From assembly GCA_027483535.1 (NCBI GenBank), contig JAIXUN010000002.1, positions 372,001 through 436,000 on the forward strand: DNA of 64,000 bases, written 5' to 3'. The notes beneath the pieces were generated by a model. That model was not told where the DNA came from. It saw nothing but the letters and a program-made list of their open reading frames with translations, and ran no database searches. The stretch's first letter is position 1; each line of letters starts with the position of its first letter. Of this stretch, positions 1 to 8,049 are shown piece after piece. The DNA comes from a bacterium. Lineage in GTDB: Bacteria; Armatimonadota; Fimbriimonadia; Fimbriimonadales; Fimbriimonadaceae. The position numbers and the translations under genes are program-made.

Positions 1-92
1 CCTACGACAGGGGCAGGGTCACCGCCGGAGCAACCGACCAGAGCACCGCTCACCGCTACTACGCCCGACAAGAGAATGGTCCACTTCTTCAT
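1..92 (-). CDS. Lipoprotein, 5' part only (runs off the window)
   Basis: Reading the minus strand from an ATG at 92 gives a lipoprotein signal peptide, MKKWTILLSG followed by a hydrophobic run and the lipobox L-V-G-C (Cys at residue 21), then SGGDPAPVV to the window edge. A GGAG lies 9 nt before this ATG; an in-frame ATG at 101 is also possible but sits directly against the GGAG. The gene starts about 14 nt after the stop of the prepilin-like gene, so the two are probably co-transcribed. Seen: signal sequence and lipobox. Function unknown because almost all of the protein lies outside the window. Confidence 0.7.
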   Translation of the reverse strand, partial: MKKWTILLSGVVAVSGALVGCSGGDPAPVV

Positions 93-106
93 GCTCTTCA
101 TCTCCG

Positions 107-1045
107 TTAGACGCCAGGGGTTGCCCAGGGGGTCGGAATTCCGTAGTTTTGGAAGTCGAAGTCCGGCTGGAACATCAGCGCGTGACAGAAGAACTGATCT
201 TGCCATTGACCGTTCGGTTGTCCTTGCGCGTCGTAGTTGAAGTAGAAGTCGGTGCGGAAGTCGGTGAGAACCGTCGCGGTCGAACCTTGCGGACGAACGT
301 TACCGCCCGTTCGCATGAACTTGGCGCTCGTGTCTGCCATCGCGGAAACGATGCCTTGACCGTGTACCCATCGAGATCGCGAAGCCGATCCGCCAAGGAG
401 CTGGCTCCATTGACCGTTACCTGCTCCGCAAGTCGGGGAAGACGGTACGTATCGGCAAGGGGTGTTTGGATCTGGGCAGTTGAGCGTCGGGTTGGCGATC
501 GCGTAGCCTTGAATGTTCTCGCGACCTCGCGTTTGAGAGAACATCACGAGTTGGCTCGGAGCGTTGACCGCGGTTGCGTTGTAGGTGTGCAACAGACCGT
601 TGTACTGGTAGCCCGTCACGCCGATCGGTCGAACCGCAACCGCAAAGTTGTCGTTGAACAGGTTTCGGTCGTCTCCGCCCGGGGTTTGGAGCATTTGAAT
701 GTTCTTTCGATACGGCTCGGTGTTGTTTGCCCAGCTACCGTTCGCGAACTCTCGGTATTGGGGTCCAACGCCCGGGAACCAGTCGGCAGGAACGTCGTGG
801 ACGTAGGTCCACATGTGTCCGACGCCCGGGAAGTAGCCAAATGCGCGCGGGAAGGTGTCGTCAGAATCCGCGAGGTAGATGGCGACTGCCGTGCCCGTCT
901 GCTTGACGTTGGACAAAGAAGCCGTCTTCTTCGCCGCTGCCTTTGCCTGAGCGAAGACCGGGAAGAGAATTGCCGCCAGAATTGCAATAATTGCGATAAC
1001 CACCAATAGCTCAATAAGAGTAAAGGCGCGATGCTTATTAAACAT
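107..1045 (-). CDS. Prepilin-like protein with N-terminal methylation motif
   Basis: The protein begins MFNKHRA, then FTLIELLVV and a long hydrophobic helix ending near FPVFAQAKA. This is the class III prepilin signal, with Ala rather than Gly before the Phe at the cleavage site, processed by prepilin peptidase. The remainder (about 270 residues) is a soluble, Gly/Asn/Thr-rich domain with a W-V-H-G-Q-G-I motif and ADTSAKFMR near the end, like the H-x-x-G pseudopilin-like proteins abundant in Armatimonadota and Planctomycetes. It may be secreted or assembled in a type II/IV pilus-like fibre; no pilus machinery is in the window. An in-frame GTG at 1057 is an alternative start; neither start has a clear Shine-Dalgarno sequence. 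A lipoprotein gene follows closely. Confidence 0.85.
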   Translation of the reverse strand: MFNKHRAFTLIELLVVIAIIAILAAILFPVFAQAKAAAKKTASLSNVKQTGTAVAIYLADSDDTFPRAFGYFPGVGHMWTYVHDVPADWFPGVGPQYREFANGSWANNTEPYRKNIQMLQTPGGDDRNLFNDNFAVAVRPIGVTGYQYNGLLHTYNATAVNAPSQLVMFSQTRGRENIQGYAIANPTLNCPDPNTPCRYVPSSPTCGAGNGQWSQLLGGSASRSRWVHGQGIVSAMADTSAKFMRTGGNVRPQGSTATVLTDFRTDFYFNYDAQGQPNGQWQDQFFCHALMFQPDFDFQNYGIPTPWATPGV

Positions 1046-1261
1046 AGCCACGTTCACGATGACGTGATTTGTTTCAAAAAGATTAGTAGATATTTAGAAA
1101 TTAGGTAAAAAGTTGAACCTAAATGCACGGATGATGAATTAAAAGCAGGGCTGCGATCAGTCAATAACTTCAGCCTGATTTCTGCAATAGACGATATATT
1201 GAAACGAGGGGTATCAAACTAGTTCGGTAAGCAAATGAATAATGTTCACTTAATGAACTAA
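1046..1261. other. AT-rich intergenic region
   Basis: This stretch between the prepilin-like gene and the terminator of the GH109-type gene is much richer in A and T than the flanking genes. It must hold the promoter of the prepilin-like gene on the minus strand, where several TA-rich hexamers lie about 25-40 nt before the start, but I cannot single one out. No ORF or RNA gene is recognisable. Confidence 0.5.
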
Positions 1262-1306
1262 TTTTGAAAAAGAATGGGGGTGTGGACCACATGTCCACAC
1301 CCCCAT
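1262..1306 (-). terminator. Rho-independent terminator of the GH109-type gene
   Basis: The arms 1274-1287 and 1293-1306 form a 14-bp perfect stem (core GGGGGTGTGGAC) with a 5-nt loop. On the minus strand the stem is followed by TTCTTTTTC. It lies just downstream of the stop at 1328 of the minus-strand gene. Confidence 0.85.
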
Positions 1307-1327
1307 CCGCCAGGACCCTGAGTGACG

Positions 1328-2698
1328 TTAGGAAACGATGTCGAGCGGCTTCATGGTCTTCCATTGACCCCGAGTGAAGTCCGGAACATCCATCGAGCGT
1401 CCTCGCTTGGCAACCGACTGCTCGCTGAGCGGTCCAACCACCGACCAAGATGCCGCGTCGTACACGTCCTGATCGAGCGGCAACCCGTTTCGCAGACAAT
1501 AGACGATTCTCCAGAGCATCAAGAAGTCCATTCCGCCGTGACCGCCGTTCCGCACCGATTCCTCGCCCATGCGCTTGAACAGCGGGTGATCGTACTTGGC
1601 GTAAAGGGCCTCCAGGTCCTTTGCCGTCTTCCAAGACTCGGCTTTGCCGTCGCCCGGCTTCTCTTCGACCGCAAATCGGTTAGGGAAGCCGCCCCAAGCC
1701 CCTTTGGTGCCTTGGATGTAGTTGTGGCGAGTGTACGGACGTGGAAGTTGTTCGTCCCACTGCACCATGATCGTGTTGCCCTTTACCGTCTTGATGATGG
1801 AGGTGTTGATGTCTCCGCACGTGAATTTGAGCTTGCGGCGATCATGCCCTTCTGGGAATTCTTGCGCCGCATAAATCTCTCGGGTGCGAGCGTTCGAACT
1901 CACCGAGCAGAGGAAGTCCATGCGGTCTCCTCGGTTGATGTTCATGAATTGGGCAACCGGGCCAAGTCCGTGGGTGGGATAAAGGTTGCCGTTGCGCTTC
2001 GCGTACTCAAGGGTGCGCCAAGAGCCCGTGCCGTGTTCGATCTCCTTCATTTGCCAGCGAAGGTCGTGAATGTAAGCCGCCTCTCCATGAAGAAGTTCGC
2101 CGAAAACGCCTAGCCGAACCATGTTGAGCACCATCAACTCCTCGCGACCGTAGTTGACGTTCTCCATCATCATGCAGTGCTTCTGCATGGCTTCCGAGGT
2201 CTCAACGAGTTCCCAGCATCCTTCCACCGTAGTGGCGGCGGGAACTTCGACAAAGGCGTGCTTGCCGCGCTTCATTGCCGCAACCGACATTGGAACGTGG
2301 TCTGCCCAGGGAGTCGCGATGATCACGATGTCGATATCGTCCCGATCGAGCATCTTTAGGTAGTCGGTGGGAGAATCGCAGTAAACGGTGGGTTTGCCCT
2401 TACCAAGTTTCTGAACAGCGGCAACGCTTCGCTCGGCACTGGGAATGTGAGGGTCGCAGATCGCCTTCACTTCGACGCCGTCGATGATGGCCATTTGCCG
2501 AACGTGGCCGGATCCTCGCGCGCCCACACCGATGAAGCCCACTCGAACGCGGTCCATTTTGGGTGCGACCAACCCCGCTGCCGTCTTCTCGTTTGCTTTC
2601 CGTTGCGGTGTTTTCGCCTCTGAAACGGTCGAAGCAACCGCTCCGGCTCCCATCAGAGTTGCACTTCCCGCCACTTGCAGGAATTTTCGGCGATCCAT
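1328..2698 (-). CDS. GH109-type / Gfo/Idh/MocA protein, Tat-exported
   Basis: The N-terminus [11 protein letters not shown] is a Tat signal (RRKFLQ), followed by a Rossmann domain with the NAD loop GVGARGSGH at residues 57-65. Later blocks closely match GH109 alpha-N-acetylgalactosaminidases, which use a bound NAD in an elimination/hydrolysis cycle: [43 protein letters not shown] and PDFTRGQW. Likely role: periplasmic removal of alpha-linked GalNAc or a related sugar. The ATG at 2698 has AAGG 4 nt upstream and puts the Arg pair at residues 3-4. An in-frame ATG at 2761 would add an acidic 21-residue extension, unusual before a Tat motif. The family match is from remembered motifs; substrate is not proven. 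Confidence 0.85.
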   Translation of the reverse strand: MDRRKFLQVAGSATLMGAGAVASTVSEAKTPQRKANEKTAAGLVAPKMDRVRVGFIGVGARGSGHVRQMAIIDGVEVKAICDPHIPSAERSVAAVQKLGKGKPTVYCDSPTDYLKMLDRDDIDIVIIATPWADHVPMSVAAMKRGKHAFVEVPAATTVEGCWELVETSEAMQKHCMMMENVNYGREELMVLNMVRLGVFGELLHGEAAYIHDLRWQMKEIEHGTGSWRTLEYAKRNGNLYPTHGLGPVAQFMNINRGDRMDFLCSVSSNARTREIYAAQEFPEGHDRRKLKFTCGDINTSIIKTVKGNTIMVQWDEQLPRPYTRHNYIQGTKGAWGGFPNRFAVEEKPGDGKAESWKTAKDLEALYAKYDHPLFKRMGEESVRNGGHGGMDFLMLWRIVYCLRNGLPLDQDVYDAASWSVVGPLSEQSVAKRGRSMDVPDFTRGQWKTMKPLDIVS

Positions 2699-2888
2699 GG
2701 TGCCTTTATCCACGGCGCCCTGCTCCATTGCGCCTTCAGTGTCGGGTGAGGAATCGTTCATCCCCTCATTTCAGCCGAAGAACAGGCTAAGTGTCAAGGA
2801 GGTGCAAGGGCGGCACGGCCTAAATCTGTGGACTACAGGTTGATGAAGTTCTCAGAAAGAGGAATCATCAGGTGGTTCGCGGAGGGAG

Positions 2889-2965
2889 TGGTGGGCCCAG
2901 CTAGACTCGAACTAGCGACCTCACCCTTATCAGGGGTGTGCTCTAACCAACTGAGCTATGAGCCC
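2889..2965 (-). tRNA. tRNA-Ile (anticodon GAU)
   Basis: The minus strand folds into a standard cloverleaf: acceptor stem GGGCTCA/TGGGCCC with one T-G wobble, D-arm AGCTCAGTTGGTTAGAGC, anticodon loop CTGATAA (anticodon GAT), T-loop GTTCGAGTC and an encoded CCA tail. A34 of the CAT (Ile2) type is not involved; this is the ordinary GAU isoacceptor. It stands alone, away from any rRNA operon in the window. Confidence 0.97.
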
Positions 2966-3147
2966 GCGAACATCGTTTTTGGGTCGACCCCTCAAACGCA
3001 GAGAGGAAGGATACCCCAAGTTCATCGACAATTTGTCTACACCCGGGTGCGAGTTCGCAGCGAGTTTGCGACGATAAACGAGCAGACGGGTGACATTTGA
3101 GCCGCTCGCACGTCAAAAGGTTAGCCAACTCCTTGAGTGAGTGCACG

Positions 3148-3194
3148 TTCCCCGGTTAAGGCACTGGACAATCACCGGGGAAGGTGTCTACAAT
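3148..3194 (+). promoter_or_regulatory. Promoter with overlapping inverted repeat
   Basis: TGGACA (3165-3170) and TACAAT (3189-3194), 18 bp apart, are good matches to sigma70 -35 and -10 boxes. A perfect 9-bp inverted repeat (TTCCCCGGT at 3148-3156, ACCGGGGAA at 3174-3182) flanks the -35 box, so it could be an operator for a repressor. Transcription would begin near 3201, leaving a leader of about 33 nt with AAGGAG. Confidence 0.55.
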
Positions 3195-3233
3195 TCCCTA
3201 CAGGTACGGCTCAAGGAGCGTCCGAACATCACC

Positions 3234-4967
3234 ATGCCAAGTCTTCGAAATCTGGTTGTCGCAATTGCAGGTTGCGCTTCCGCGTTCGCCGTTGCTGACT
3301 TCGATGGTCCCGCGCCTCTTGCATGGCGCTGGCAACAACCTTCTTCCGTGGTCGCAGGTGGCTCCCCGCTGGTGGTGGGAGATACGCTCTACCACGGCTT
3401 GGGTGGTCGCATCTACGCCATCGATCGCAAGACCGGAAACCAACTCTGGCGCTACCCGCAGGGCTTGGCTCTTGAAGGGAACGTGAAGGGATCGCCCGTT
3501 TACAGCGACGGGGTTGTGTACTTCGCGGACACACAAAAGCACATTTACGCAATCGATGCCGTCCGTGGAGAGTCCAAGTGGGTCTACACCACCGATTTTG
3601 GAATCCAACAGCAGATCATTAAGGTTGGAGACAACATCGTCTTCATCATGGAAGGCGACAACATCATGGCGATCAAAGCCTCCAACGCCGACCGGGTGTA
3701 CGAGACGCCGCGACGTGTGTCCGACCGAATTCTGGGTGGGCTGATCTCCGATGGAAAGGATCGAATCTTCCTCTTCCAAGGTCCCGGTCAAAACCCTCGC
3801 CCGACCTTCTGCGAATACAACTTGGCAAACCGACGGATCGACCCGATCACTCAGGTTGAAGTTGAGCCGAGTCCCAACAGCGTGGTGTATGCGCGAGACA
3901 GCGTTTACTATTACGCTTCCAACCGAATCGTTCGACTTTCTACCCGCAACCGACAGTCGGACTACGCAACGCTCCCGGCAAACCCTGCCACCGCGCCGAG
4001 CGTGGGTACCACTGACGTCTTCGTCATGACTCGGGATGGTTCTGGCTTCTTCTTCGATGCCAATAACCTTCGAGCCAAGTATCCGACCAAGAAGTTCAAT
4101 ATCGGTTCGCAACCCGTTACGCAGCCTCTTTCTCTTGGCAGCCGATTCGCCGTTGCCACGGGGAACGGTGCGATCAACCTGATTGATCCGAACAATGAAA
4201 AGCCGATCTGGTCCTTCTTCATGAAGCCGGTCCCCGGTGACGAGATCCGAAGCAACACCGGCGGTGCCGGTGGAATGGGCGGCGCAGGTGGTCGACAAGG
4301 TGGCGGCATGGGCGGCCCCGGTGGCGGCGGAATGGGTGGTCCAGGTGGACCTGGTGGCCCTGGCGGTGGCGGTATGGGTGCCCCCGGTGGAATGGGCGGT
4401 GGTCTGGGTGGACAGAACACCAACCGACCCGCATCGCTCGTCGTACAAGCTTCGCACTCGCCCGTTCTTGTAGGCCAAACGCTCGTTGTTCCGACGATTG
4501 ACGGCAGCCTCTTTGCCTTCGACAAGGAGAGCGGAATCGACTTGACTCCTCCGGAAGTTCGACAGACCTTCCCGCGAGGCGGCATCCTCGTCTCCGGTCG
4601 ACCCCCGCAAGAGTTCCACTTCCTCGTGGAAGATCAAGCGTCGGGAATCAACCTGAGCACGATCAACGTGACGGTCGATGGTATCGCATACGACTACGAA
4701 CTGACCCGTGAAGGCATTCTCGTCGTGAAACTTTCGAACACGGGTAAGAACAAGCCCCTTGCCGATGGTCGCCATACGATCAAGATCAGCATGGCCGACT
4801 GGATGGGTAACGAAACCTCCTTCACGGCTAGCCTCCGAGTAGACAACTCGCTTCGAGTCGAAGCTCCCGGTTCCCAGAACAACCAAAACAACAACGGTGG
4901 TTTTGGCGGTCCCGGCGGTGGTGGCGGAGGCAAGGGTGGCGGACCGGGCGGCGGCGACGGCGTCTAG
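3234..4967 (+). CDS. Secreted PQQ/BamB-like beta-propeller protein, Gly-rich
   Basis: Residues 1-20 form a signal peptide (MPSLRNLVVAIAGCASAFA). The following 300 residues contain repeated propeller blades typical of PQQ-like/BamB WD-type repeats, such as G-R-I-Y-A-I-D-R-K-T-G-N-Q-L-W-R-Y and H-I-Y-A-I-D-A-V-R-G. A Gly/Met/Pro-rich insert (about 4257-4420) interrupts the propeller before the final blade, and a second Gly-rich run ends the protein. A C-terminal Ig-like part lies between them. Probably a periplasmic or envelope-associated structural or binding protein; no catalytic residues recognised. AAGGAG lies about 15 nt before the ATG at 3234; upstream in-frame starts would remove the signal peptide from the N-terminus. 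dprA follows after 3 nt. Confidence 0.75.
   Translation: MPSLRNLVVAIAGCASAFAVADFDGPAPLAWRWQQPSSVVAGGSPLVVGDTLYHGLGGRIYAIDRKTGNQLWRYPQGLALEGNVKGSPVYSDGVVYFADTQKHIYAIDAVRGESKWVYTTDFGIQQQIIKVGDNIVFIMEGDNIMAIKASNADRVYETPRRVSDRILGGLISDGKDRIFLFQGPGQNPRPTFCEYNLANRRIDPITQVEVEPSPNSVVYARDSVYYYASNRIVRLSTRNRQSDYATLPANPATAPSVGTTDVFVMTRDGSGFFFDANNLRAKYPTKKFNIGSQPVTQPLSLGSRFAVATGNGAINLIDPNNEKPIWSFFMKPVPGDEIRSNTGGAGGMGGAGGRQGGGMGGPGGGGMGGPGGPGGPGGGGMGAPGGMGGGLGGQNTNRPASLVVQASHSPVLVGQTLVVPTIDGSLFAFDKESGIDLTPPEVRQTFPRGGILVSGRPPQEFHFLVEDQASGINLSTINVTVDGIAYDYELTREGILVVKLSNTGKNKPLADGRHTIKISMADWMGNETSFTASLRVDNSLRVEAPGSQNNQNNNGGFGGPGGGGGGKGGGPGGGDGV
4257..4420 (+). repeat. Gly-rich low-complexity coding repeat
   Basis: This stretch encodes irregular GGxGG, GGM and PGG units inside the beta-propeller gene. 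The DNA is a G-rich tandem of GGTGGC/GGCGGT-like hexamers that could expand or contract by slippage. A shorter run of the same kind encodes the C-terminus (4893-4965). Confidence 0.75.
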
Positions 4968-4970
4968 TTC

Positions 4971-6011
4971 ATGCCATCTTCGTTCGAGCAAAACGTCAAC
5001 GCATTTCTAGCGTGTGAGTTAAGCCGAAACAAAGGTCGAGAAGTGCTTAGCACTCTCGACCTTTTCTCTTCGGATTTCGTCTCCAAACTGGAGTCGTCGA
5101 AGCTGTTATCGGAGACAGAGCGACGCAACTTACTTGCCAGATCCCCCGAGGCTCTCGATCAAGCACTGCTGAGCGGTGCTGACGTGGTGGGTCCGCAAGA
5201 CCTTCCGGCGTCGTACACCGAGGTCGGGGGTTGGCCACCGATTCTGCTCGGCAAGGGAAACTTGGCGGCGCTCAAGCGACCAACGGTCGCAATCGTCGGA
5301 ACACGCGGTGCCACCACCTATGGAAAGGCGTGCGCCATGAAGTTTGCGGAAGCCCTGGCTCGTGCGGGGGTGACCGTGGTCTCCGGTGGGGCGCTTGGAA
5401 TCGACACCGCCGCTCACGAGGGAGCCCTTGCAGCCGGGGGACAAACCATCGCCGTGATCCCCTGTGGAATCGACCGAGTCTATCCCGCGGTCAACGAACC
5501 TCTCTTCCGAAGAATTGAGAATCAGGGCATGCTTCTCAGTCCATTTTCGTGCGGACGCCGAACCCAATCTCACTTTCCCCTCGTGCGAAACATCGTGGTT
5601 GCCGCTCTGTGCGACGCGATTCTCGTGATCGAAGCACCCGGTCGCTCCGGTTCGATCCATACCGCCAACCAGGCCGGAGAGATGGGCAAAGAAGTTTTCG
5701 TGGTCCCGGGACCGATCGATCGCCCCAGTTTTATTGGTTCGCACAACCTGCTGCGAGACGGGGCAACCCTTGTCTGGAACCCAGACCAAATCTTAGAGGC
5801 GTTACAAGTGGAGGCCAACCCCTCGCTTCCATTCGATGAGGCGCTTGGAATCGCGGCCCAAATTTTGAAAGTGCTCTCGTCCGATGCTCTCCCCGCCGAG
5901 AAGATCGTCGAACTCACGGGTCTTCCCATTCACGAAGTCATGTCCGAAATCACAATGCTCGAACTGGAAGGGCGCATCTTTCGCGACTCGGGAAGGTATG
6001 CCTTAAAGTGA
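4971..6011 (+). CDS. dprA: DNA-processing protein DprA
   Basis: DprA/Smf loads RecA on incoming single-stranded DNA during natural transformation. The Rossmann core is clear: TVAIVGTRGATTYG, TVVSGGALGIDTAAHEGAL, VIPCGIDRVYPAVN, RNIVVAALCDAILVIEA and GSIHTANQAGEMGKEVFVVPG. A C-terminal winged-helix-like part (VELTGLPIHEVMSEITMLELEGRI) follows. Length 346 is normal. The start lies 3 nt after the upstream stop and the end overlaps the nagA start, so the three genes form one transcript. Competence is suggested but no com genes are in the window. Confidence 0.95.
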   Translation: MPSSFEQNVNAFLACELSRNKGREVLSTLDLFSSDFVSKLESSKLLSETERRNLLARSPEALDQALLSGADVVGPQDLPASYTEVGGWPPILLGKGNLAALKRPTVAIVGTRGATTYGKACAMKFAEALARAGVTVVSGGALGIDTAAHEGALAAGGQTIAVIPCGIDRVYPAVNEPLFRRIENQGMLLSPFSCGRRTQSHFPLVRNIVVAALCDAILVIEAPGRSGSIHTANQAGEMGKEVFVVPGPIDRPSFIGSHNLLRDGATLVWNPDQILEALQVEANPSLPFDEALGIAAQILKVLSSDALPAEKIVELTGLPIHEVMSEITMLELEGRIFRDSGRYALK

Positions 6012-7072
6012 TGAGCTGGATCGGATGGAGTGTTCAAACCGAAGGGCCCGAAGCCGGGAAGTACGGCGTTTATGAACTTACCGACAAGGGCGCACTGATC
6101 CCCAGCGCGGGTGAGTCCGAGTTCCTGCTCGTGCCTGGATTTGTCGATGTCCACATCCACGGCGCATTTGGTTTCGATTTCATGATGTCTTCTCCCGCTG
6201 AACTGGTGGAGTGGGCGGACCGGTTAGAGGATCACGGCTACGAAGCCTTCTTGCCAACGACGGTGACGCAATCCCTCGACGCAGTGGTCAGTGCCATCGA
6301 AAATCTTCCTAGCCACCGACTCATTCAAGGCATCCATCTTGAAGGCCCCTTCATCTCACCAAAGCATCCCGGCGCTCAGCCCCCTCACGCTATCTTGGAC
6401 CCCGTCGACCTAGAGGGGACGGGCTGGAACGAGGTTCTGGATCATCCCGCGCTCAGGCTCATCACCCTCGCGCCGGAGCGACCCGGTGGTCTGGAACTCA
6501 CGAAACGCCTTTCGAGTCGGGGAGTGATCGTCTCGATGGGTCACACCGATGCCACCTTTGAGGAAGCAAATCCGGCCTTTGCCGCCGGGGTCACCCACGC
6601 CACGCACACCTACAACGCCATGCGCGGGCTGCATCACCGCGAAGCGGGAACCGTGGGCGCAGTTTTTCTCAATCCAGGGGTAAACGCGGAACTGATCTAC
6701 GACCGGATCCATGTCAGCAAACCTGCGGCCGAGGTTTTGATCAATGCTAAAGGCAGCGACCGGGTGATCGCCGTGAGTGACAGCACTCTCGCGGCGGGTC
6801 TCCCGACGGGCACCGCAGTTTCGATGTGGGGACTGGATTGCGTGGTTGGGGAAGGACAGATTCGGCTGGCGAGCAACGGGAGCCTCGCCGGTAGCGCGGT
6901 GACGCTGGACAAGGTCTTCGCCAACCTTCTTACCGACTTCGGCGGGGAAGTGGCTATCAAGGCAGCTTCGCTCAATCCAAGACGCATTCTGAAGATGGAA
7001 GGATCGCCGAAGGTATGGCTCAAAATCGATTCGACGGGCAAGATCGTCGACCGAATCCGTTTCGACGCCTAA
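6011..7072 (+). CDS. nagA: N-acetylglucosamine-6-phosphate deacetylase
   Basis: Deacetylates GlcNAc-6-P to glucosamine-6-P in amino-sugar and peptidoglycan recycling. Amidohydrolase TIM-barrel motifs are all visible: DVHIHG (His48, His50), HLEGPFISP, the metal ligands in MGHTDA and HATHTYNAM, and the catalytic Asp in VSDSTL. The stop TGA of dprA shares its last A with the ATG at 6011; a GTG one codon earlier (6008) is possible. The 3' end shares the tetranucleotide CTAA (7069-7072) with the stop of the convergent sua5 gene. Confidence 0.93.
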   Translation: MSWIGWSVQTEGPEAGKYGVYELTDKGALIPSAGESEFLLVPGFVDVHIHGAFGFDFMMSSPAELVEWADRLEDHGYEAFLPTTVTQSLDAVVSAIENLPSHRLIQGIHLEGPFISPKHPGAQPPHAILDPVDLEGTGWNEVLDHPALRLITLAPERPGGLELTKRLSSRGVIVSMGHTDATFEEANPAFAAGVTHATHTYNAMRGLHHREAGTVGAVFLNPGVNAELIYDRIHVSKPAAEVLINAKGSDRVIAVSDSTLAAGLPTGTAVSMWGLDCVVGEGQIRLASNGSLAGSAVTLDKVFANLLTDFGGEVAIKAASLNPRRILKMEGSPKVWLKIDSTGKIVDRIRFDA

Positions 7073-8049
7073 GCAGGCTCGGCCGCTTTTGTGAGCCGTT
7101 CACGAACCGCTTCCCACCCGAGCACGCCCGCGGGGGGGAGTTCGACGTAAGCAAACTCCAAATTGAATCGGTCAAGTTGGTGCAGGGCTTCGTAAAGCTC
7201 ACGAGCGTATTCTCGTGGGTTCCCGGGCATTAAAATCTGAAGCTCGGATGATTTACGGGCGATTCGAAGGCCCTTACCGTTCTCGGGAAACTCCTCTACC
7301 AGGATGAGCTTGGTCTTTGGCGCGTAGTGCCTCCGGTACCGACCCGGTGCGGCTCTGGGTCCAGACTCGTCTGCTTGAACATTCTCAAGCACTTCACCGC
7401 CGATCACCTCGGCAATCTGCTCGGCACTAATCTGACCGTGGCGCAAAATGGTCGGCTCTCCGGTGAGATCAAGCACGGTGGATTCGATGCCAACCTCGCT
7501 GGGCCCGCCGTTCAAGATGTACGCCAAGCCTCGGTGAAGATCGGGGTGAATGTGCTCCGCCCTCGTGGGGCTCACCTCCATGAATCGATTCGCGCTTGGA
7601 GCGGTGAGCGGAGAATCGGCGAGTTCGATGAGCTTCAGCGCCACTGGGTGATTCGGCATACGAACCGCAACCGTGTCTCTCCCTGCGGTCGCTACTCCCG
7701 GAATGCTCGGCTTCTTGGGAAGAACCAGCGTGAGCGGTCCCGGCCAGAATGTCTCGACCAGATCAAACGCTTCAGGCGGAAAAGACCTCGCTACGAGGCT
7801 GAGGTGTTCGCGTTCGCAAACGTGGACAATGAGGGGGTTATCTGCAGGGCGACCTTTCAAACGAAAGGTTCGTTTGATCGCGATCTCGTCGTAGGCAGAA
7901 GCGGCTAAACCGTAGACGGTCTCGGTGGGCATGACCACAAGGTCGCCCAACCTTAGAGCGTCAGCGGGACCACGCAGGAGTTCGTACAATTGCAAACTCT
8001 GCTCTGGCTCCGGAAGGGCGAGCACCCCTCGGAGGTCTAGAGGAATCAA
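7069..8049 (-). CDS. sua5: L-threonylcarbamoyladenylate synthase (Sua5 type)
   Basis: Makes threonylcarbamoyl-AMP for t6A37 modification of ANN-decoding tRNAs. The YrdC domain carries GDLVVMPTETVYGLAA, KRTFRLKGRPADNPLIVH, WPGPLTLVL, VAVRMPNHP and LTAPSAN. The extra C-terminal Sua5 domain begins after the linker AAPGRYRRHYAPKTKLILVE, so this is the long Sua5 type, not TsaC. I chose the TTG at 8049: it overlaps the aroE stop by 4 nt and has GGAGG 4 nt upstream. Reading further upstream would only translate aroE in another frame. Last gene of the hisN-to-sua5 operon. Confidence 0.92.
   Translation of the reverse strand: MIPLDLRGVLALPEPEQSLQLYELLRGPADALRLGDLVVMPTETVYGLAASAYDEIAIKRTFRLKGRPADNPLIVHVCEREHLSLVARSFPPEAFDLVETFWPGPLTLVLPKKPSIPGVATAGRDTVAVRMPNHPVALKLIELADSPLTAPSANRFMEVSPTRAEHIHPDLHRGLAYILNGGPSEVGIESTVLDLTGEPTILRHGQISAEQIAEVIGGEVLENVQADESGPRAAPGRYRRHYAPKTKLILVEEFPENGKGLRIARKSSELQILMPGNPREYARELYEALHQLDRFNLEFAYVELPPAGVLGWEAVRERLTKAAEPA

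Noticed and set aside
149-1009. A 286-residue plus-strand open frame opposite the prepilin-like gene
   Set aside because: Arg/Val-rich antisense translation; the minus-strand protein carries the prepilin signal.
4257-4420. Short tandem G-rich repeats considered as a CRISPR or intergenic repeat array
   Set aside because: They are in frame and encode a Gly-rich insert; units are irregular and there are no spacers.
3198-4991. A 597-residue open frame on the minus strand opposite the beta-propeller gene
   Set aside because: It is the antisense frame of a gene with clear signal peptide and propeller repeats; its translation is rich in Arg, His and Thr with no recognisable motif.
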